Below, one piece after another: positions 1 through 8,702 of a DNA stretch of 64,000 nucleotides. Source of the stretch: Haloterrigena sp. KLK7 (lineage in GTDB: Archaea; Halobacteriota; Halobacteria; Halobacteriales; Natrialbaceae). The notes beneath the pieces are model-generated. The model was not told the DNA's origin. It saw nothing but the letters and a program-made list of their open reading frames with translations, and ran no database searches. Each line of letters begins with the position of its first letter. Position 1 is the first letter of the stretch. Made by a program: the position numbers and the translations under genes. Location of the stretch: positions 3,162,001 to 3,226,000 of the forward strand of contig NZ_CP149787.1 in the NCBI RefSeq assembly GCF_037914945.1, in the 5' to 3' direction.

Positions 1-95
1 GGAATATACTGCCGCCGGGCTTTTGAACATACCGCACGTTTTAGCCGGGTGGGCGCAGGGGTGACCGTTTTGGGACCCGTCGTTGTACCGCCCGT

Positions 96-428
96 ATGGT
101 GCCCGATATCAGCGTCTTCGGTCGATACACCTACCTCGCGACGGAACTGTTCTGGGGGGCCGTCGCCGCCGTCCTCCTCCGGCGGGCGAACGCGCTCCGG
201 AAAGCCGGCGTCACGATCCTCGCGCTGTATCCGATCGCCTACCTCTGGGACCGCTACACCCTCGCCGTCGGCGTCTTCGACATCAAACTCCGGACCGGCA
301 TCGATATCGCCGGCATCCCGCTCGAGGAACACCTGTTCATGGCGGTCGTCCCCGGTCTCGTGATCGGTATCCACGAGACGATCTTCGGCGAGCGACGGGC
401 CGAGACCGAGGTATCTGGCCAGAGCTAG
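96..428 (+). CDS. Lycopene cyclase domain-containing membrane protein, half-size
   Basis: A 110-residue, mostly hydrophobic protein with about three membrane segments. The PLEEHLF stretch near residue 75 matches the conserved P-L-E-E signature of CrtYc/CrtYd-type lycopene cyclase domains, which cyclise the ends of lycopene in carotenoid (bacterioruberin/beta-carotene/retinal) metabolism. Typical haloarchaeal cyclases carry two such domains in about 220 residues. This one has a single domain and so looks like one subunit of a heterodimer or a homodimerising half. No carotenoid partner lies downstream, and anything upstream is outside the window. Activity is inferred from the motif only. Confidence 0.75.
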   Translation: MVPDISVFGRYTYLATELFWGAVAAVLLRRANALRKAGVTILALYPIAYLWDRYTLAVGVFDIKLRTGIDIAGIPLEEHLFMAVVPGLVIGIHETIFGERRAETEVSGQS

Positions 429-602
429 CGAAATCCGCGCGGCCGAATCTCGGTCAGGGCCCGTTTCGATTCGACGTCGATGAGCGCGTTCCTCGAGGCG
501 TATGATCGCGTTCCTCGAGACGTAGCGACGAAGCGAACAGTACCGTAACAGTTACAGTCACGTGTTAAGGAAGGTATCAACGACTGCAACCGGTCAAGGA
601 GC

Positions 603-610
603 ACTTATCT
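603..610 (+). promoter_or_regulatory. TATA-like box for the CAP protein gene
   Basis: ACTTATCT is centred about 27 bases before the ATG at 633. Archaeal transcription starts about 26 bases after the box centre, so this favours a leaderless start at 633 over the in-frame GTG at 612. Confidence 0.5.
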
Positions 611-632
611 CGTGATCTGGTTGGTTCGGACG

Positions 633-1400
633 ATGTGTCCCCGGTCCCGATCGACTACCGACCTCGATCTCGACGAGTCCGGCGACAGGGCCGTTCTGCG
701 ATCGCTGTTCCGCCTGCTCGTCGCCGTCGCCCTGATTGGTGCCCTCGCTCTCGGAACCGCCGTCATGGCCCCGGCGGTCCTCGAGGGCATCGACACGGGC
801 GATTTGGAGGGGCCCGGCGGTATCGGCAGCGACGTCACGCCGAGTTCGGACCCGCCGCCGGCGGGCGAGCGCAACCCCGACGTCACCGATCCGGACGACC
901 CGGGCAACTCGAGCTACGAGACCGACGTCGAGACGGTCGACTCGGTGACCGTCGAGGACTTCGTCCACGCGAAGGTCAACGACCGGCGGGCCGAACACGG
1001 CCTCGAGCCCCTCAAGTGGGACGGGACGATCGCCTCCGTCGGCCGCGCGCACAGCTACGACATGGCCCAGCGAGAGTACTTCGCGCACGTCAATCCCGAG
1101 GACGAGGCGCCGATGGATCGGTTTCGGGACGTCGACAACTACTGTCGGGGCTACGGCGAGAACATCGCCCTGACGTGGGTCGACCGCCCCGTCGAGAACT
1201 CCGCTACCGGTGAGACCGTCCGTTACCGGACCGCGGAGGGCCTCGCGGAGGGGCTCGTCAACCAGTGGATGAACTCCACCGACCACCGGCGGGCGATCCT
1301 CGAGCAGGGGACCCCCCACTGGGACCGCGGCGGCGTCGGCGTCTACATCGCCGACGACGGCGCGGTCTACGCGTCGCACAACTTCTGTGTCGAGCGGTGA
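633..1400 (+). CDS. CAP (SCP/PR-1) domain protein, membrane-anchored
   Basis: The 255-residue protein has an N-terminal hydrophobic segment (about residues 25-48) that would anchor it or export it. A Pro/Asp-rich linker follows, then a CAP fold from about residue 105 to the end. CAP hallmarks are visible: HSYDMAQREYFAH, the YGENIA motif, a W-M-NSTDHRRAIL stretch and a C-terminal HNFC block. CAP proteins are mostly extracellular; the precise activity of archaeal members is not established. The ATG at 633 is preferred because of the TATA box 27 bases upstream; the alternative start at 612 adds seven residues. Confidence 0.8.
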   Translation: MCPRSRSTTDLDLDESGDRAVLRSLFRLLVAVALIGALALGTAVMAPAVLEGIDTGDLEGPGGIGSDVTPSSDPPPAGERNPDVTDPDDPGNSSYETDVETVDSVTVEDFVHAKVNDRRAEHGLEPLKWDGTIASVGRAHSYDMAQREYFAHVNPEDEAPMDRFRDVDNYCRGYGENIALTWVDRPVENSATGETVRYRTAEGLAEGLVNQWMNSTDHRRAILEQGTPHWDRGGVGVYIADDGAVYASHNFCVER

Positions 1401-1505
1401 CCCGCCTCGAGCGGTGAACAGGATATGTAATCCGGATAACCGAACAGCAGTGCTGAAACTGCGATATATTGATAGCCATTTACCGGTGGCCGTTCTCGTC
1501 CCGGT

Positions 1506-2288
1506 ATGGACGCTCGAGAGACGCTCACCGCAGTTTATCGAACGGCGAGCGATCGCGACATCTCCTTTCTCGCGGCCGCCTTCGCCTACTACGCGTTCGT
1601 CTCGCTGATTCCGCTGGTATTGCTCGCGCTCGTCGTCGGATCGCTGCTCGGCGGCGAGGACGCCGCCGAGCGGTTGATCGTGGTCGCCGGCGACTTCCTC
1701 CCGGCGGCGGGCGAGGAGCTGGTCACCGACGCGCTGACGACCGAATCCGGCCGCGCGCAGGCGACGATCGTCGCGCTCGCCATCGCCGCCTGGGGCGCGT
1801 TGAAGGTCTTTCGCGGGCTCAGCCTCGCCTTCGACAAGGTCTACGACGAGGTCGCCGAGGAGTCGCTGATCGACCAGCTCCGGGACGGCCTCGTCGTAAT
1901 CGTCGCGGGCGCGGGCGCGATGGCGCTGATGGTCGTGATCGGGACGATCGTCGGCTTCGCCGCCGAGGTCCTCCCCTTCGCCGGCCTCCTGAGCTGGCTG
2001 ACGCTGCTGATCGGGCTCGTCCTCGTGTTCCTGCCGATCTACTACGTGTTGCCGCCGATTCCCGTCGCGGTCGAGGACGTGCTCCCCGGCGCCGCCGTCG
2101 CCGCGGTCGGCTGGACGGTCCTCCAGGCCGGCTTCCAGCTGTACGCGGCAAACGCCGGTCAGTACCAGGCCTACGGCGCCGTCGGCGCCGTCCTGCTGTT
2201 CGTCACCTGGCTCTACTTCGCCGGCATGCTCATCCTCTTCGGCGCGGTGTTGAACGTCGTCCTCTCGGAGCCGCCGCTGGCCGAGTGA
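1506..2288 (+). CDS. YihY/BrkB family inner membrane protein
   Basis: A 260-residue polytopic membrane protein with about six helices. It shows the family's early SFLAAAFAYYAFVSLIPLVLL block, the WGALKVFRGLSLAFDKVYD motif near residue 98 and the late AYGAVGAVLLFVTWLYF block. The length is typical of archaeal members. The family was once annotated as ribonuclease BN by mistake; the true substrate is unknown and it is probably a transporter-like protein. A TATA-like GATATATT at 1463-1470 lies upstream and leaves only a short leader. It is followed by an acidic orphan gene with its own promoter. Confidence 0.85.
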   Translation: MDARETLTAVYRTASDRDISFLAAAFAYYAFVSLIPLVLLALVVGSLLGGEDAAERLIVVAGDFLPAAGEELVTDALTTESGRAQATIVALAIAAWGALKVFRGLSLAFDKVYDEVAEESLIDQLRDGLVVIVAGAGAMALMVVIGTIVGFAAEVLPFAGLLSWLTLLIGLVLVFLPIYYVLPPIPVAVEDVLPGAAVAAVGWTVLQAGFQLYAANAGQYQAYGAVGAVLLFVTWLYFAGMLILFGAVLNVVLSEPPLAE

Positions 2289-2372
2289 CGACGCGGTCGG
2301 GGCGCCGAATCCGGCCGCCGTGTCGACGGCAGGGGGGAAAGATTATGGTCTCGGCACGGCCAGACATTCACA

Positions 2373-3338
2373 ATGAGCGACCAGTCTTCGAACCAACCCT
2401 CCGCGGCCGATTCGGCGCCCGACTCGAGCGAGTCGGCCGACGACGCCGGCGCCTCGAGCGGGAGTCTCGAGCCGAGCGGCGGCCCCCAGCGGGTCGTCTC
2501 CGACCAGAGCGTCGACGACATCCTCGACTCGCTCGACGCGACGAAATCCGGGTCGGCGGACGCGGACGAGGACGCGACGGACGGGAACGAGCCCGCGGTG
2601 GCATCGAACGGAGCCGAAACGGACGACGCCACGTCGACGGCGGACGAACCGGACGGCGGGACGGCCGAAGCGGACGACGCCGCGCCATCGTCGGCGGACG
2701 GACCGATCGAGACGGACGGTGACGTCACGACCGCGTTCGACGAGGACGAGATTCCGGCGACCGACGAGCGAGCGGCCGACGGGACCGACGTCGACGCGGC
2801 GGAATCGACGGCCGAGAGCGAGGCGACCGGAACGGTCGCCTCTGCCGAAACAACCGAGGCCGCGAACGCGACCGACGCCGCAAGCGCGACCGGTCCCGCG
2901 AACGGTGCCGGCGAGTCGTCAATCGGATCCGCCGCGACGTCACTCGAGGACGCCGCGACGTCACTCGACGAGACCGAGAGCGACGATCCCACAGCCGACG
3001 ATCTCGCGATCGACGACGACGCCTCCCTCGAGGAACTGGCCGCCCGCATCGAAGACGGCGCCGTCACCGGGGCGGACGTCCGGGCCGCCGAAGCGGGCGA
3101 GGGCCGCGAGTCCACGCCCGAGGTCGACGAGATCGAACTCTCGATGGACGACCTGGAAGAAACCCAGGCAGCAACGGCGTCTACGGGCGGAAGCGACGGA
3201 GCACCCGCCGTTCCCGACGACGCCGGCCCGCTCGCGGGTTCCGTCGGGGCCGACGAGGACTCGAGCGACGATGACGGCGACGACGGGAACGAGTCACCCG
3301 GGTTGTTCGGTCGGATCAAACGGTTCTTCGGCGGCTAA
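2373..3338 (+). CDS. Highly acidic low-complexity protein with basic C-terminal helix
   Basis: A 321-residue protein composed almost entirely of Asp, Glu, Ala, Ser and Thr, so probably disordered. Two parts stand out. A short conserved-looking stretch, QRVVSDQSVDDILDSLDA, sits near residue 43. A C-terminal GLFGRIKRFFGG forms a basic amphipathic helix that could bind a membrane or a partner. A segment near residue 215 (LEELAARIEDGAVTGADVRAAEAGEG) looks folded. AGATTATG at 2340-2347 is placed for leaderless transcription from the ATG. I do not recognise a functional family. Length and reading-frame quality support a real gene. Confidence 0.7.
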   Translation: MSDQSSNQPSAADSAPDSSESADDAGASSGSLEPSGGPQRVVSDQSVDDILDSLDATKSGSADADEDATDGNEPAVASNGAETDDATSTADEPDGGTAEADDAAPSSADGPIETDGDVTTAFDEDEIPATDERAADGTDVDAAESTAESEATGTVASAETTEAANATDAASATGPANGAGESSIGSAATSLEDAATSLDETESDDPTADDLAIDDDASLEELAARIEDGAVTGADVRAAEAGEGRESTPEVDEIELSMDDLEETQAATASTGGSDGAPAVPDDAGPLAGSVGADEDSSDDDGDDGNESPGLFGRIKRFFGG

Positions 3339-3454
3339 CGGTCAGCGATCGCAGCGGTCTCTCGAGTCCGTTCTGCAGGTGCTCCCGTTTCGGTTTTGCA
3401 GGCGCTCTCGAGTACGGAGGGTGGCTATTCGGTCGCGTCTCGTCGAGGACCGCC

Positions 3455-4363
3455 CTAGCTGACCAGCGAGATCAGCACGAACAGCGTCAGCATCGAGACC
3501 AGCGTCGTCGCGAAGACGTTCAGCGACGCGAACTCCTCGTCGCCGCCGAGTTCGGCCGCGAAGACGAACGTCGAGACGGCCGTCGGCGTCCCCAGCATCA
3601 CGACCGCCGCGGTGAACGTCGCGGCGTCGACGGCGAGCACCGAGAAGACGGCCCACGCGAGCGCGGGCATACAGACGATTTTCAACCCGATGACAGCCGT
3701 GGTGGCGCCGACGTCGATCGACGGGAGGTCCACCTCGAGCGACGCGCCGACACAGAGGAGGGCCAGCGGAAGGGCGACCGAACCGAGGAGGTCGAGGCCG
3801 GTCGCGGCCGGACCGGGAAGCGTGATCCCCAGCGAGCCGACGGCGAGTCCGGCGATCAGCGACCCCAGGACGGGGTTTTTCGCCAGCCCGCGCAGTTCGT
3901 CGCCGATCGCGGCGTCGGCCCCGTTGAGCGTCGAGAGCAGGAGGACCGAGAGGGGCAACTGCGTCAGCGTGACGACGCCCAGAACGACGCTCGCGGTCGC
4001 GGTCACCTCGGCGTCGAACGTCGCCGCGACCAGCGGCAGGCCGAGATAGCCGAGGTTCGAGTGGTACGACTGGACGACCGCCACGCTCCGCCGACCCATC
4101 GACGCCCGGTCGCGGTGGACGAGCCACGCCAGCCCGACCGTCGCGAACAGCACGAACAGCAACCCACCCAGCAGCGTCAGCGACAGCAACTCGCCGATCG
4201 CCCGATCGTACGTCGAGACGAAGATCAGCGCCGGCAGGGCGACGTAGTAGGCGACCGCGTTCAACCGCGCCGTCCGGCGGGCGTCGAGCAGGCCGGTCGT
4301 GCGGAGTCCCGCCCCGAGCAGGAGGACGACCAGCAGACCGGACAACCGGACGAACAGTTCCAT
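3455..4363 (-). CDS. AEC family transporter (auxin efflux carrier-like)
   Basis: A 302-residue membrane protein with about ten predicted helices in two halves, as in the AEC superfamily of prokaryotic permeases that includes malonate and malate carriers. The QSYHSNLGYLGLPLV stretch near residue 98 matches the conserved N-x-x-x-(L/I)-G-x-P motif, and GTPTAVSTFVFAAELGGD near residue 257 is the corresponding second-half signature. The substrate cannot be read from the sequence. It stands alone, convergent with the acidic gene and divergent from the FAD oxidase. Confidence 0.85.
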   Translation of the reverse strand: MELFVRLSGLLVVLLLGAGLRTTGLLDARRTARLNAVAYYVALPALIFVSTYDRAIGELLSLTLLGGLLFVLFATVGLAWLVHRDRASMGRRSVAVVQSYHSNLGYLGLPLVAATFDAEVTATASVVLGVVTLTQLPLSVLLLSTLNGADAAIGDELRGLAKNPVLGSLIAGLAVGSLGITLPGPAATGLDLLGSVALPLALLCVGASLEVDLPSIDVGATTAVIGLKIVCMPALAWAVFSVLAVDAATFTAAVVMLGTPTAVSTFVFAAELGGDEEFASLNVFATTLVSMLTLFVLISLVS

Positions 4364-4529
4364 ACGAGCCTCGAGTCGACTCGGGCTTTTCTACCGTTCG
4401 GTTAGTGACGACAGTGGGACGGTCTCGCATTGCTCGAGTCGAGCGATCGGACGACGAGAACGCGAGTGGCGATCCGACCGCTAAACATATAAATACTAAT
4501 GTGTACTCTGACGTTACTCTCAGAAATAG

Positions 4530-4540
4530 TTATAGAATAT
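4530..4540 (+). promoter_or_regulatory. TATA-like box for FAD oxidase gene
   Basis: TTATAGAATAT is centred about 28 bases before the ATG at 4563, giving a leaderless transcript. A second AT-rich box at 4486-4494 (CATATAAAT) could drive a longer transcript with a leader of about 45 bases. Confidence 0.5.
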
Positions 4541-4562
4541 TGGCAGGAACACACCTCCCGGG

Positions 4563-5981
4563 ATGGGAGCAGAACAAACGCCCACTTCTGGATTGGATAG
4601 TGGCACGATTACCGAACTCGAGAGCTCACTTCGGGGAGGGCTCGTCACGCCGGACGACGAATCCTACGACGAGACTCGAGCCGTCTGGAACGGTCTCGTC
4701 GATCGGTATCCGACGCTGATCGTCCGGTGTAACGGCGCCGCCGACGTCGCCAAGGGACTTGCCTTCGCCGCCGAGCACGACCTGCCGTTTTCGGTTCGCG
4801 GCGGCGGTCACCACCAGACCGGCAGTTCGACGGTCGACGAAGGGGTCGTCCTCGATCTGGCCGAGATGGATACCGTCCGCGTCGATCCGCGGCGGAAGAT
4901 CGCACAGGTCGGCCCCGGCTGTCGCGCCCGCGACGTGCTACAGGAGACCCAGCATCACGGGCTCGCGACGCCGACCGGGAGCGCGGGCGACGTCGGTGTT
5001 CCGGGCTCCACGCTCGGCGGCGGAATCGGCTGGATGCGGCGCAAACACGGGCTCGCCATCGACGCGCTCCGCTCGGTCGACCTCGTCACGCCCGAGGGCG
5101 AACTCGTTCACGCGAGTCCCGAGCGCAACGAGGACCTCTTCTGGGCCGTCCGCGGCGGCGGCGGGAACTTCGGCGTCGTCACGAACTTCGAGTTCGACCT
5201 GTACGAGGTCGGCCCCATCGTCGGCGGCCTCGGCGTGTTCTACCCCGGCGACGAAGCGGCGACCGTCCTCGCAGCGTACGACGAACTCGCGGGCGACGCC
5301 CCCGAGGAGGTGACGACGCTCGCCCTGAAGGGGCACGTCCCGGACCTCCCGCCGATGCCGGACGACCTCGTCGGCGAGGACGCCGTGGCGATCCTGGGCT
5401 GTTACGCCGGGGACCCCGAGGCGGGGATGGACGCCCTGCAGCCGTTCCGCGAGATCTCCGAGCCGCTGCTCGACATGAGCGAGCCCATGCCCTACCGCCA
5501 GCTCCACGAGCTCGGGACGATGATGTTCCCCGAGGGGCGCAACTACTGCCACCGCTCGTGCTACGTCGACGACCTCTCCGAGGAACTGATCGACGCGATC
5601 GTCGACCACGCGGACGAGGCGGCGTCGCCGCTGGCCGGCGTCGGCGTCTGGCAGCTGGGCGGCGCGATCGGCGACGTCGAGTCCGACGCGACCGCGTACC
5701 CCCACCGCGACGCGGCGTACATGCTCACGGTCGAGGCGAACTGGGACGAGGGCGACGACGACGCGAACCTCGAGTGGGCCCGCGACGGCGACGATCTGTT
5801 CCGAAGTCTCGGTGGCTACGGCGCCTACGGCGGCTTTACGGGCGCGGATCCGCGGACCGACGAGGACGTCACCGAGCGCGTCTACGGCGACAACGTCGAT
5901 CGCCTCGCCGAAATTAAGGCGCGGTACGACGAGTCGAACGCGCTCGATCGGAACGTGAACGTGACGCCGGCGGACGACTGA
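4563..5981 (+). CDS. FAD-binding (berberine bridge enzyme-like) oxidoreductase
   Basis: A 472-residue flavoprotein of the VAO/PCMH fold. The RGGGHHQTG motif near residue 81 carries the His that usually holds FAD covalently through the 8-alpha carbon. GSTLGGGIGWMRRKHGLAIDAL near residue 145 and RGGGGNFGVVTNFEF near residue 197 are the FAD domain blocks, and the BBE-type end NVNVTP lies at the C terminus. The second covalent Cys of bicovalent BBEs is not obvious. Family members oxidise sugars, alcohols or alkaloids; the substrate here is unknown. Monocistronic with its own promoter. Confidence 0.85.
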   Translation: MGAEQTPTSGLDSGTITELESSLRGGLVTPDDESYDETRAVWNGLVDRYPTLIVRCNGAADVAKGLAFAAEHDLPFSVRGGGHHQTGSSTVDEGVVLDLAEMDTVRVDPRRKIAQVGPGCRARDVLQETQHHGLATPTGSAGDVGVPGSTLGGGIGWMRRKHGLAIDALRSVDLVTPEGELVHASPERNEDLFWAVRGGGGNFGVVTNFEFDLYEVGPIVGGLGVFYPGDEAATVLAAYDELAGDAPEEVTTLALKGHVPDLPPMPDDLVGEDAVAILGCYAGDPEAGMDALQPFREISEPLLDMSEPMPYRQLHELGTMMFPEGRNYCHRSCYVDDLSEELIDAIVDHADEAASPLAGVGVWQLGGAIGDVESDATAYPHRDAAYMLTVEANWDEGDDDANLEWARDGDDLFRSLGGYGAYGGFTGADPRTDEDVTERVYGDNVDRLAEIKARYDESNALDRNVNVTPADD

Positions 5982-6087
5982 TCGACCGAGTACGTCTTTC
6001 GCGTCCGCCGATCGGCCAGACCCGCCCGGCCCGCTCCGCGAGCGACGGGAGCCACACCCGGAGCGTCCCGCTCTCCCCGCCCGGAAC

Positions 6088-7116
6088 TCATTCGTCCCAG
6101 TCGATCGCTTCCGTCCGTTCCGCGTGGCGGAGGATGAACGGCCCGAGCGAGCCGGTTCGCTTCGAAATCGTCGCGATTCGGAGGACGTAGGTCGCCAGCA
6201 GGAAGAAGGGAACGAGGGTGATCGTCGCGCTGGCACCCACGAGCCACACCATGGCATCGACACCGAGGATCGCGCCGCGAACCAGTTCGGGATCGAGATA
6301 CAGCACCGTCGCCGTGGCGGCGACGACGCCCGGCAGGCCGGAGTAGATCATCGATCGCGTGAGGTGGACGAGCTCCCACTGGAAGTACAGCGACTTGAAG
6401 TGCTCGAGGGCCGGGCCGAACAGCGTCAGACTGTCGATCAACTCGTCGAACGCCGCCAGTTGGTCGTCGTCGAGGCTGTCCCCGTGCTCGTCGCGCAGCC
6501 GGCGGACCGCGTAGATCTTCCAGGAGTAGTTGTAGTTCAGTCCCGATCGAAGGACGCCGAACTCCCCGAACTGGGACGTCTCGAGCTGGGACTCGATCTC
6601 GTCGGAGTTCCGGCAGACGTTCTCGACCAGTCGATCGGTCCGCTGGCGCAGGGTCTCGTCGTCGGTGTCGGCGACGGCGTCGCGGAGCGCTTCGGCTCGG
6701 TCGCTGCTGGTCCGCACGAGCGCCTGCAGGAACTGTGCGGGATCGGGCGGGCCGACCGTTCCGAACAGTTCCTCGACGTCGTGTCGGTAGGCCATCGCCT
6801 CGTTCATCCACGTCTGCTGGTCGCCGAGCCGGCCGAGCTCCTGTGAGAGCACGAGCTGATTGATCGAGACGACGAGCGTCACGCCGGTGAGAACCGCAGC
6901 GATCAGCGCCTGAAACGTCGTATCGATGGGCGTGCCGCTGTCCATCATCTCCCGGAGCGGGAGCGACAGCGCCCCGAGAACGACGAACGCGGCGAACGCC
7001 ACGGCGGACAGCAGTCCCGCCAGCGCCCACCGATTCGCATCGAGCAGGAACCAGTGCGCGACGGGGTTTTCGCCGGTTCGCCCGCGGAGCGTGTCCCTCG
7101 AGAACGGACCGTCCAT
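6088..7116 (-). CDS. Haloarchaeal membrane protein, four helices, unknown function
   Basis: A 342-residue protein. Two membrane helices lie near the N terminus (about residues 25-47 and 60-82), a long charged soluble helical stretch spans residues 90-245, and two further helices fall at about 265-285 and 290-315. The layout recalls small bestrophin-like or DUF-type haloarchaeal membrane proteins, but I cannot name the family with confidence. The start at 7116 (MDGPFSRD) is preferred over an in-frame ATG at 7227 because the extra 37 residues are Arg/Ser-rich and lack protein character. Divergent from the Bat regulator at 7265. Confidence 0.7.
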   Translation of the reverse strand: MDGPFSRDTLRGRTGENPVAHWFLLDANRWALAGLLSAVAFAAFVVLGALSLPLREMMDSGTPIDTTFQALIAAVLTGVTLVVSINQLVLSQELGRLGDQQTWMNEAMAYRHDVEELFGTVGPPDPAQFLQALVRTSSDRAEALRDAVADTDDETLRQRTDRLVENVCRNSDEIESQLETSQFGEFGVLRSGLNYNYSWKIYAVRRLRDEHGDSLDDDQLAAFDELIDSLTLFGPALEHFKSLYFQWELVHLTRSMIYSGLPGVVAATATVLYLDPELVRGAILGVDAMVWLVGASATITLVPFFLLATYVLRIATISKRTGSLGPFILRHAERTEAIDWDE

Positions 7117-7264
7117 ACGGGCCCGTTCCGTCGCCGGACGAAAAGCGGTTGAGCCTGAACTCGACCTCGAGCGACACTGCAACTCGAGAGAGTCGTCAAT
7201 CGTCACGTAGATCGAGAACGAGCGCAAACCGATCGTTCACAACGGTTCGTCTCCAACGTAACCT

Positions 7265-7915
7265 ATGGCGATAGAGGCGTCATTCACCGTCGATCAACCC
7301 GAGTTTCCCCTGAACACGGTCTTCGAGCAACTACCCGACGCCACCGTCGAACTGGACCGCGTCGTCCCGACGAGCGATGCCGTTATCCCCTACTTCTGGA
7401 TTTACGCGGAGCGCATCGACGACCTCACGCTCGATCTGACCGGGGACGAGGGGGTCGACGACGTGACCGTAATCGACGAACTGGACGAACAGCTGTTCGT
7501 CCGTATCGACTGGAATCTCGACCACGAGAGCGTTCTCACCGCGATCGTCGAAACCGAGGTCACCCTCCTCTCGGGGATCGGAACGGCCGAGAACTGGACG
7601 TTCGAGGTCAGAAGTAGCGACCAGCAGTCGGTCTCCGAATTTCAGTCGTACTGTCTGGAGAACGGCATTCCGATCCAGCTCACCCAGCTGCACGCGCTCT
7701 CGCCGATCGACTCGGACCGGCGGTACGATCTGACCGACGGCCAGCAAACGGCGCTGATACTGGCGTACTCCCGAGGCTACTTCGACTCGCCGCGCGCCGC
7801 CACGCAGGCCGATCTCGCCGAGGAACTCGATATCAGCCATCAGGCGGTTTCGTCGCGGTTGCAACGCGGTATTCGGCGGCTCGTCGCGAGCACACTGATA
7901 ACGTCTCAGGAGTGA
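7265..7915 (+). CDS. Bat-type HTH-10 transcriptional regulator
   Basis: A 216-residue regulator. The N-terminal 150 residues form a bacterio-opsin-activator (BAT) domain, with typical starts such as FTVDQPEFPLNTVFEQLPDATVELDRVVP and the PYFWIYA stretch. The C-terminal 55 residues are an HTH-10 DNA-binding domain (LTDGQQTALILAYSRGYFDSPR followed by EELDISHQAVSSRLQRG). No PAS or GAF sensor is attached, so the BAT domain itself probably senses the signal. It precedes a HalOD1 gene and a DUF7344-like gene on the same strand, a grouping common in haloarchaeal signalling. Target genes are unknown. Confidence 0.9.
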   Translation: MAIEASFTVDQPEFPLNTVFEQLPDATVELDRVVPTSDAVIPYFWIYAERIDDLTLDLTGDEGVDDVTVIDELDEQLFVRIDWNLDHESVLTAIVETEVTLLSGIGTAENWTFEVRSSDQQSVSEFQSYCLENGIPIQLTQLHALSPIDSDRRYDLTDGQQTALILAYSRGYFDSPRAATQADLAEELDISHQAVSSRLQRGIRRLVASTLITSQE

Positions 7916-7930
7916 CGGGGTCGTAAACCC

Positions 7931-7938
7931 TATTTAAG
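7931..7938 (+). promoter_or_regulatory. TATA-like box for HalOD1 gene
   Basis: TATTTAAG is centred about 28 bases before the GTG at 7963. That supports a leaderless GTG start there and argues against the in-frame TTG at 7945, which would lie upstream of the transcript. Confidence 0.55.
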
Positions 7939-7962
7939 AACGTATTGCGTGGGCAAAATCCA

Positions 7963-8328
7963 GTGACAACCCGTTCGAGCGCGTTTCTTCACGTGATGAC
8001 ATTCTCTCAAGAGACGCTCGGCCCCGTCGAGATCATCGACTCGATGCCGTTCGTCGAGGTCGATGTCGACTCGGAACGCTTCCGAGCGGCGTTCGACAGC
8101 GACCGCGATTCGGCGAGTCTGGCAGTCGTCGCCGTGGTCGCGGCCGCCGCTCACCGGGATCCCTTCGACCTGCCACCGCTTCATTCGGCGATCGATTCGA
8201 GCGCGCTCGAGGCCCTGTTTTCGAAGTCGACCACCAGCAGGCAGCGCGTTTCGTTCCGGTACGAGGGGTTCGACGTGACGGTGTTCGACGGGGGCACGAT
8301 CGAGGTCAGTCCGATGGAGGCGGCCTAG
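7963..8328 (+). CDS. HalOD1 output domain protein (1 of 3)
   Basis: A 121-residue protein whose C-terminal 85 residues match the halobacterial output domain 1: SLAVVAVVAAAAHRDPFDLPPLHSAIDSSALEAL, then a short strand-rich tail (VSFRYEGFDVTVFDGGTIEV). HalOD1 domains occur alone or attached to receivers in haloarchaea; their molecular role is unknown. The start is uncertain: GTG 7963 fits the TATA box, while ATG 7996 (MTFSQETL) is the next methionine. The gene lies 47 bases after the Bat regulator stop and probably has its own transcript. The other two copies are at 23152 and 23982. Confidence 0.8.
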   Translation: MTTRSSAFLHVMTFSQETLGPVEIIDSMPFVEVDVDSERFRAAFDSDRDSASLAVVAVVAAAAHRDPFDLPPLHSAIDSSALEALFSKSTTSRQRVSFRYEGFDVTVFDGGTIEVSPMEAA

Positions 8329-8374
8329 ACCGTAGCGATGTGTCGCGAAACGAGTCTCGAGACGAGGAAAACGT

Positions 8375-8662
8375 ATGGAGACGCGTAGTCGGGAGATCGA
8401 ACGGAACGAGCGCCTCGAGACCGCGCTTCGAGAGCAACCTCGGCGGGTGATCGCTGCCCTCGTCGACGACGAGCCGCTGGACGCGACGCCGATTCTTCGC
8501 GACGATGAGGTTCTCTCCTGTGAGGAATACGTCACGCTCGTGTACGAGTTTCATCACGTGGTCCTTCCCGAGTTGGCGGCCGCCGGGCTCGTTCGGTTCG
8601 ATCGACTCGAGGACGAAGTGCGGAGAGGAGAGCAGTTCGTGGCCGTGCAGTCCGCTTTCTAA
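8375..8662 (+). CDS. DUF7344-like small haloarchaeal protein
   Basis: A 95-residue acidic protein with an all-helical, winged-helix-like pattern: LRRVIAAL-type helix, a charged turn, then EEYVTLVYEFHHVVLPELAAAGLVRFD, which is the usual H-x-x-LPxLxxxGLVxYD end of the DUF7344 family. Those proteins are thought to be DNA-binding wHTH-like regulators, but function is not shown. It follows the HalOD1 gene by 46 bases on the same strand, so all three genes may belong to one signalling group. Confidence 0.75.
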   Translation: METRSREIERNERLETALREQPRRVIAALVDDEPLDATPILRDDEVLSCEEYVTLVYEFHHVVLPELAAAGLVRFDRLEDEVRRGEQFVAVQSAF

Positions 8663-8702
8663 CGAATTCCAACGACGGTATCCGAAAATTCGAAGCGGGC
8701 AG

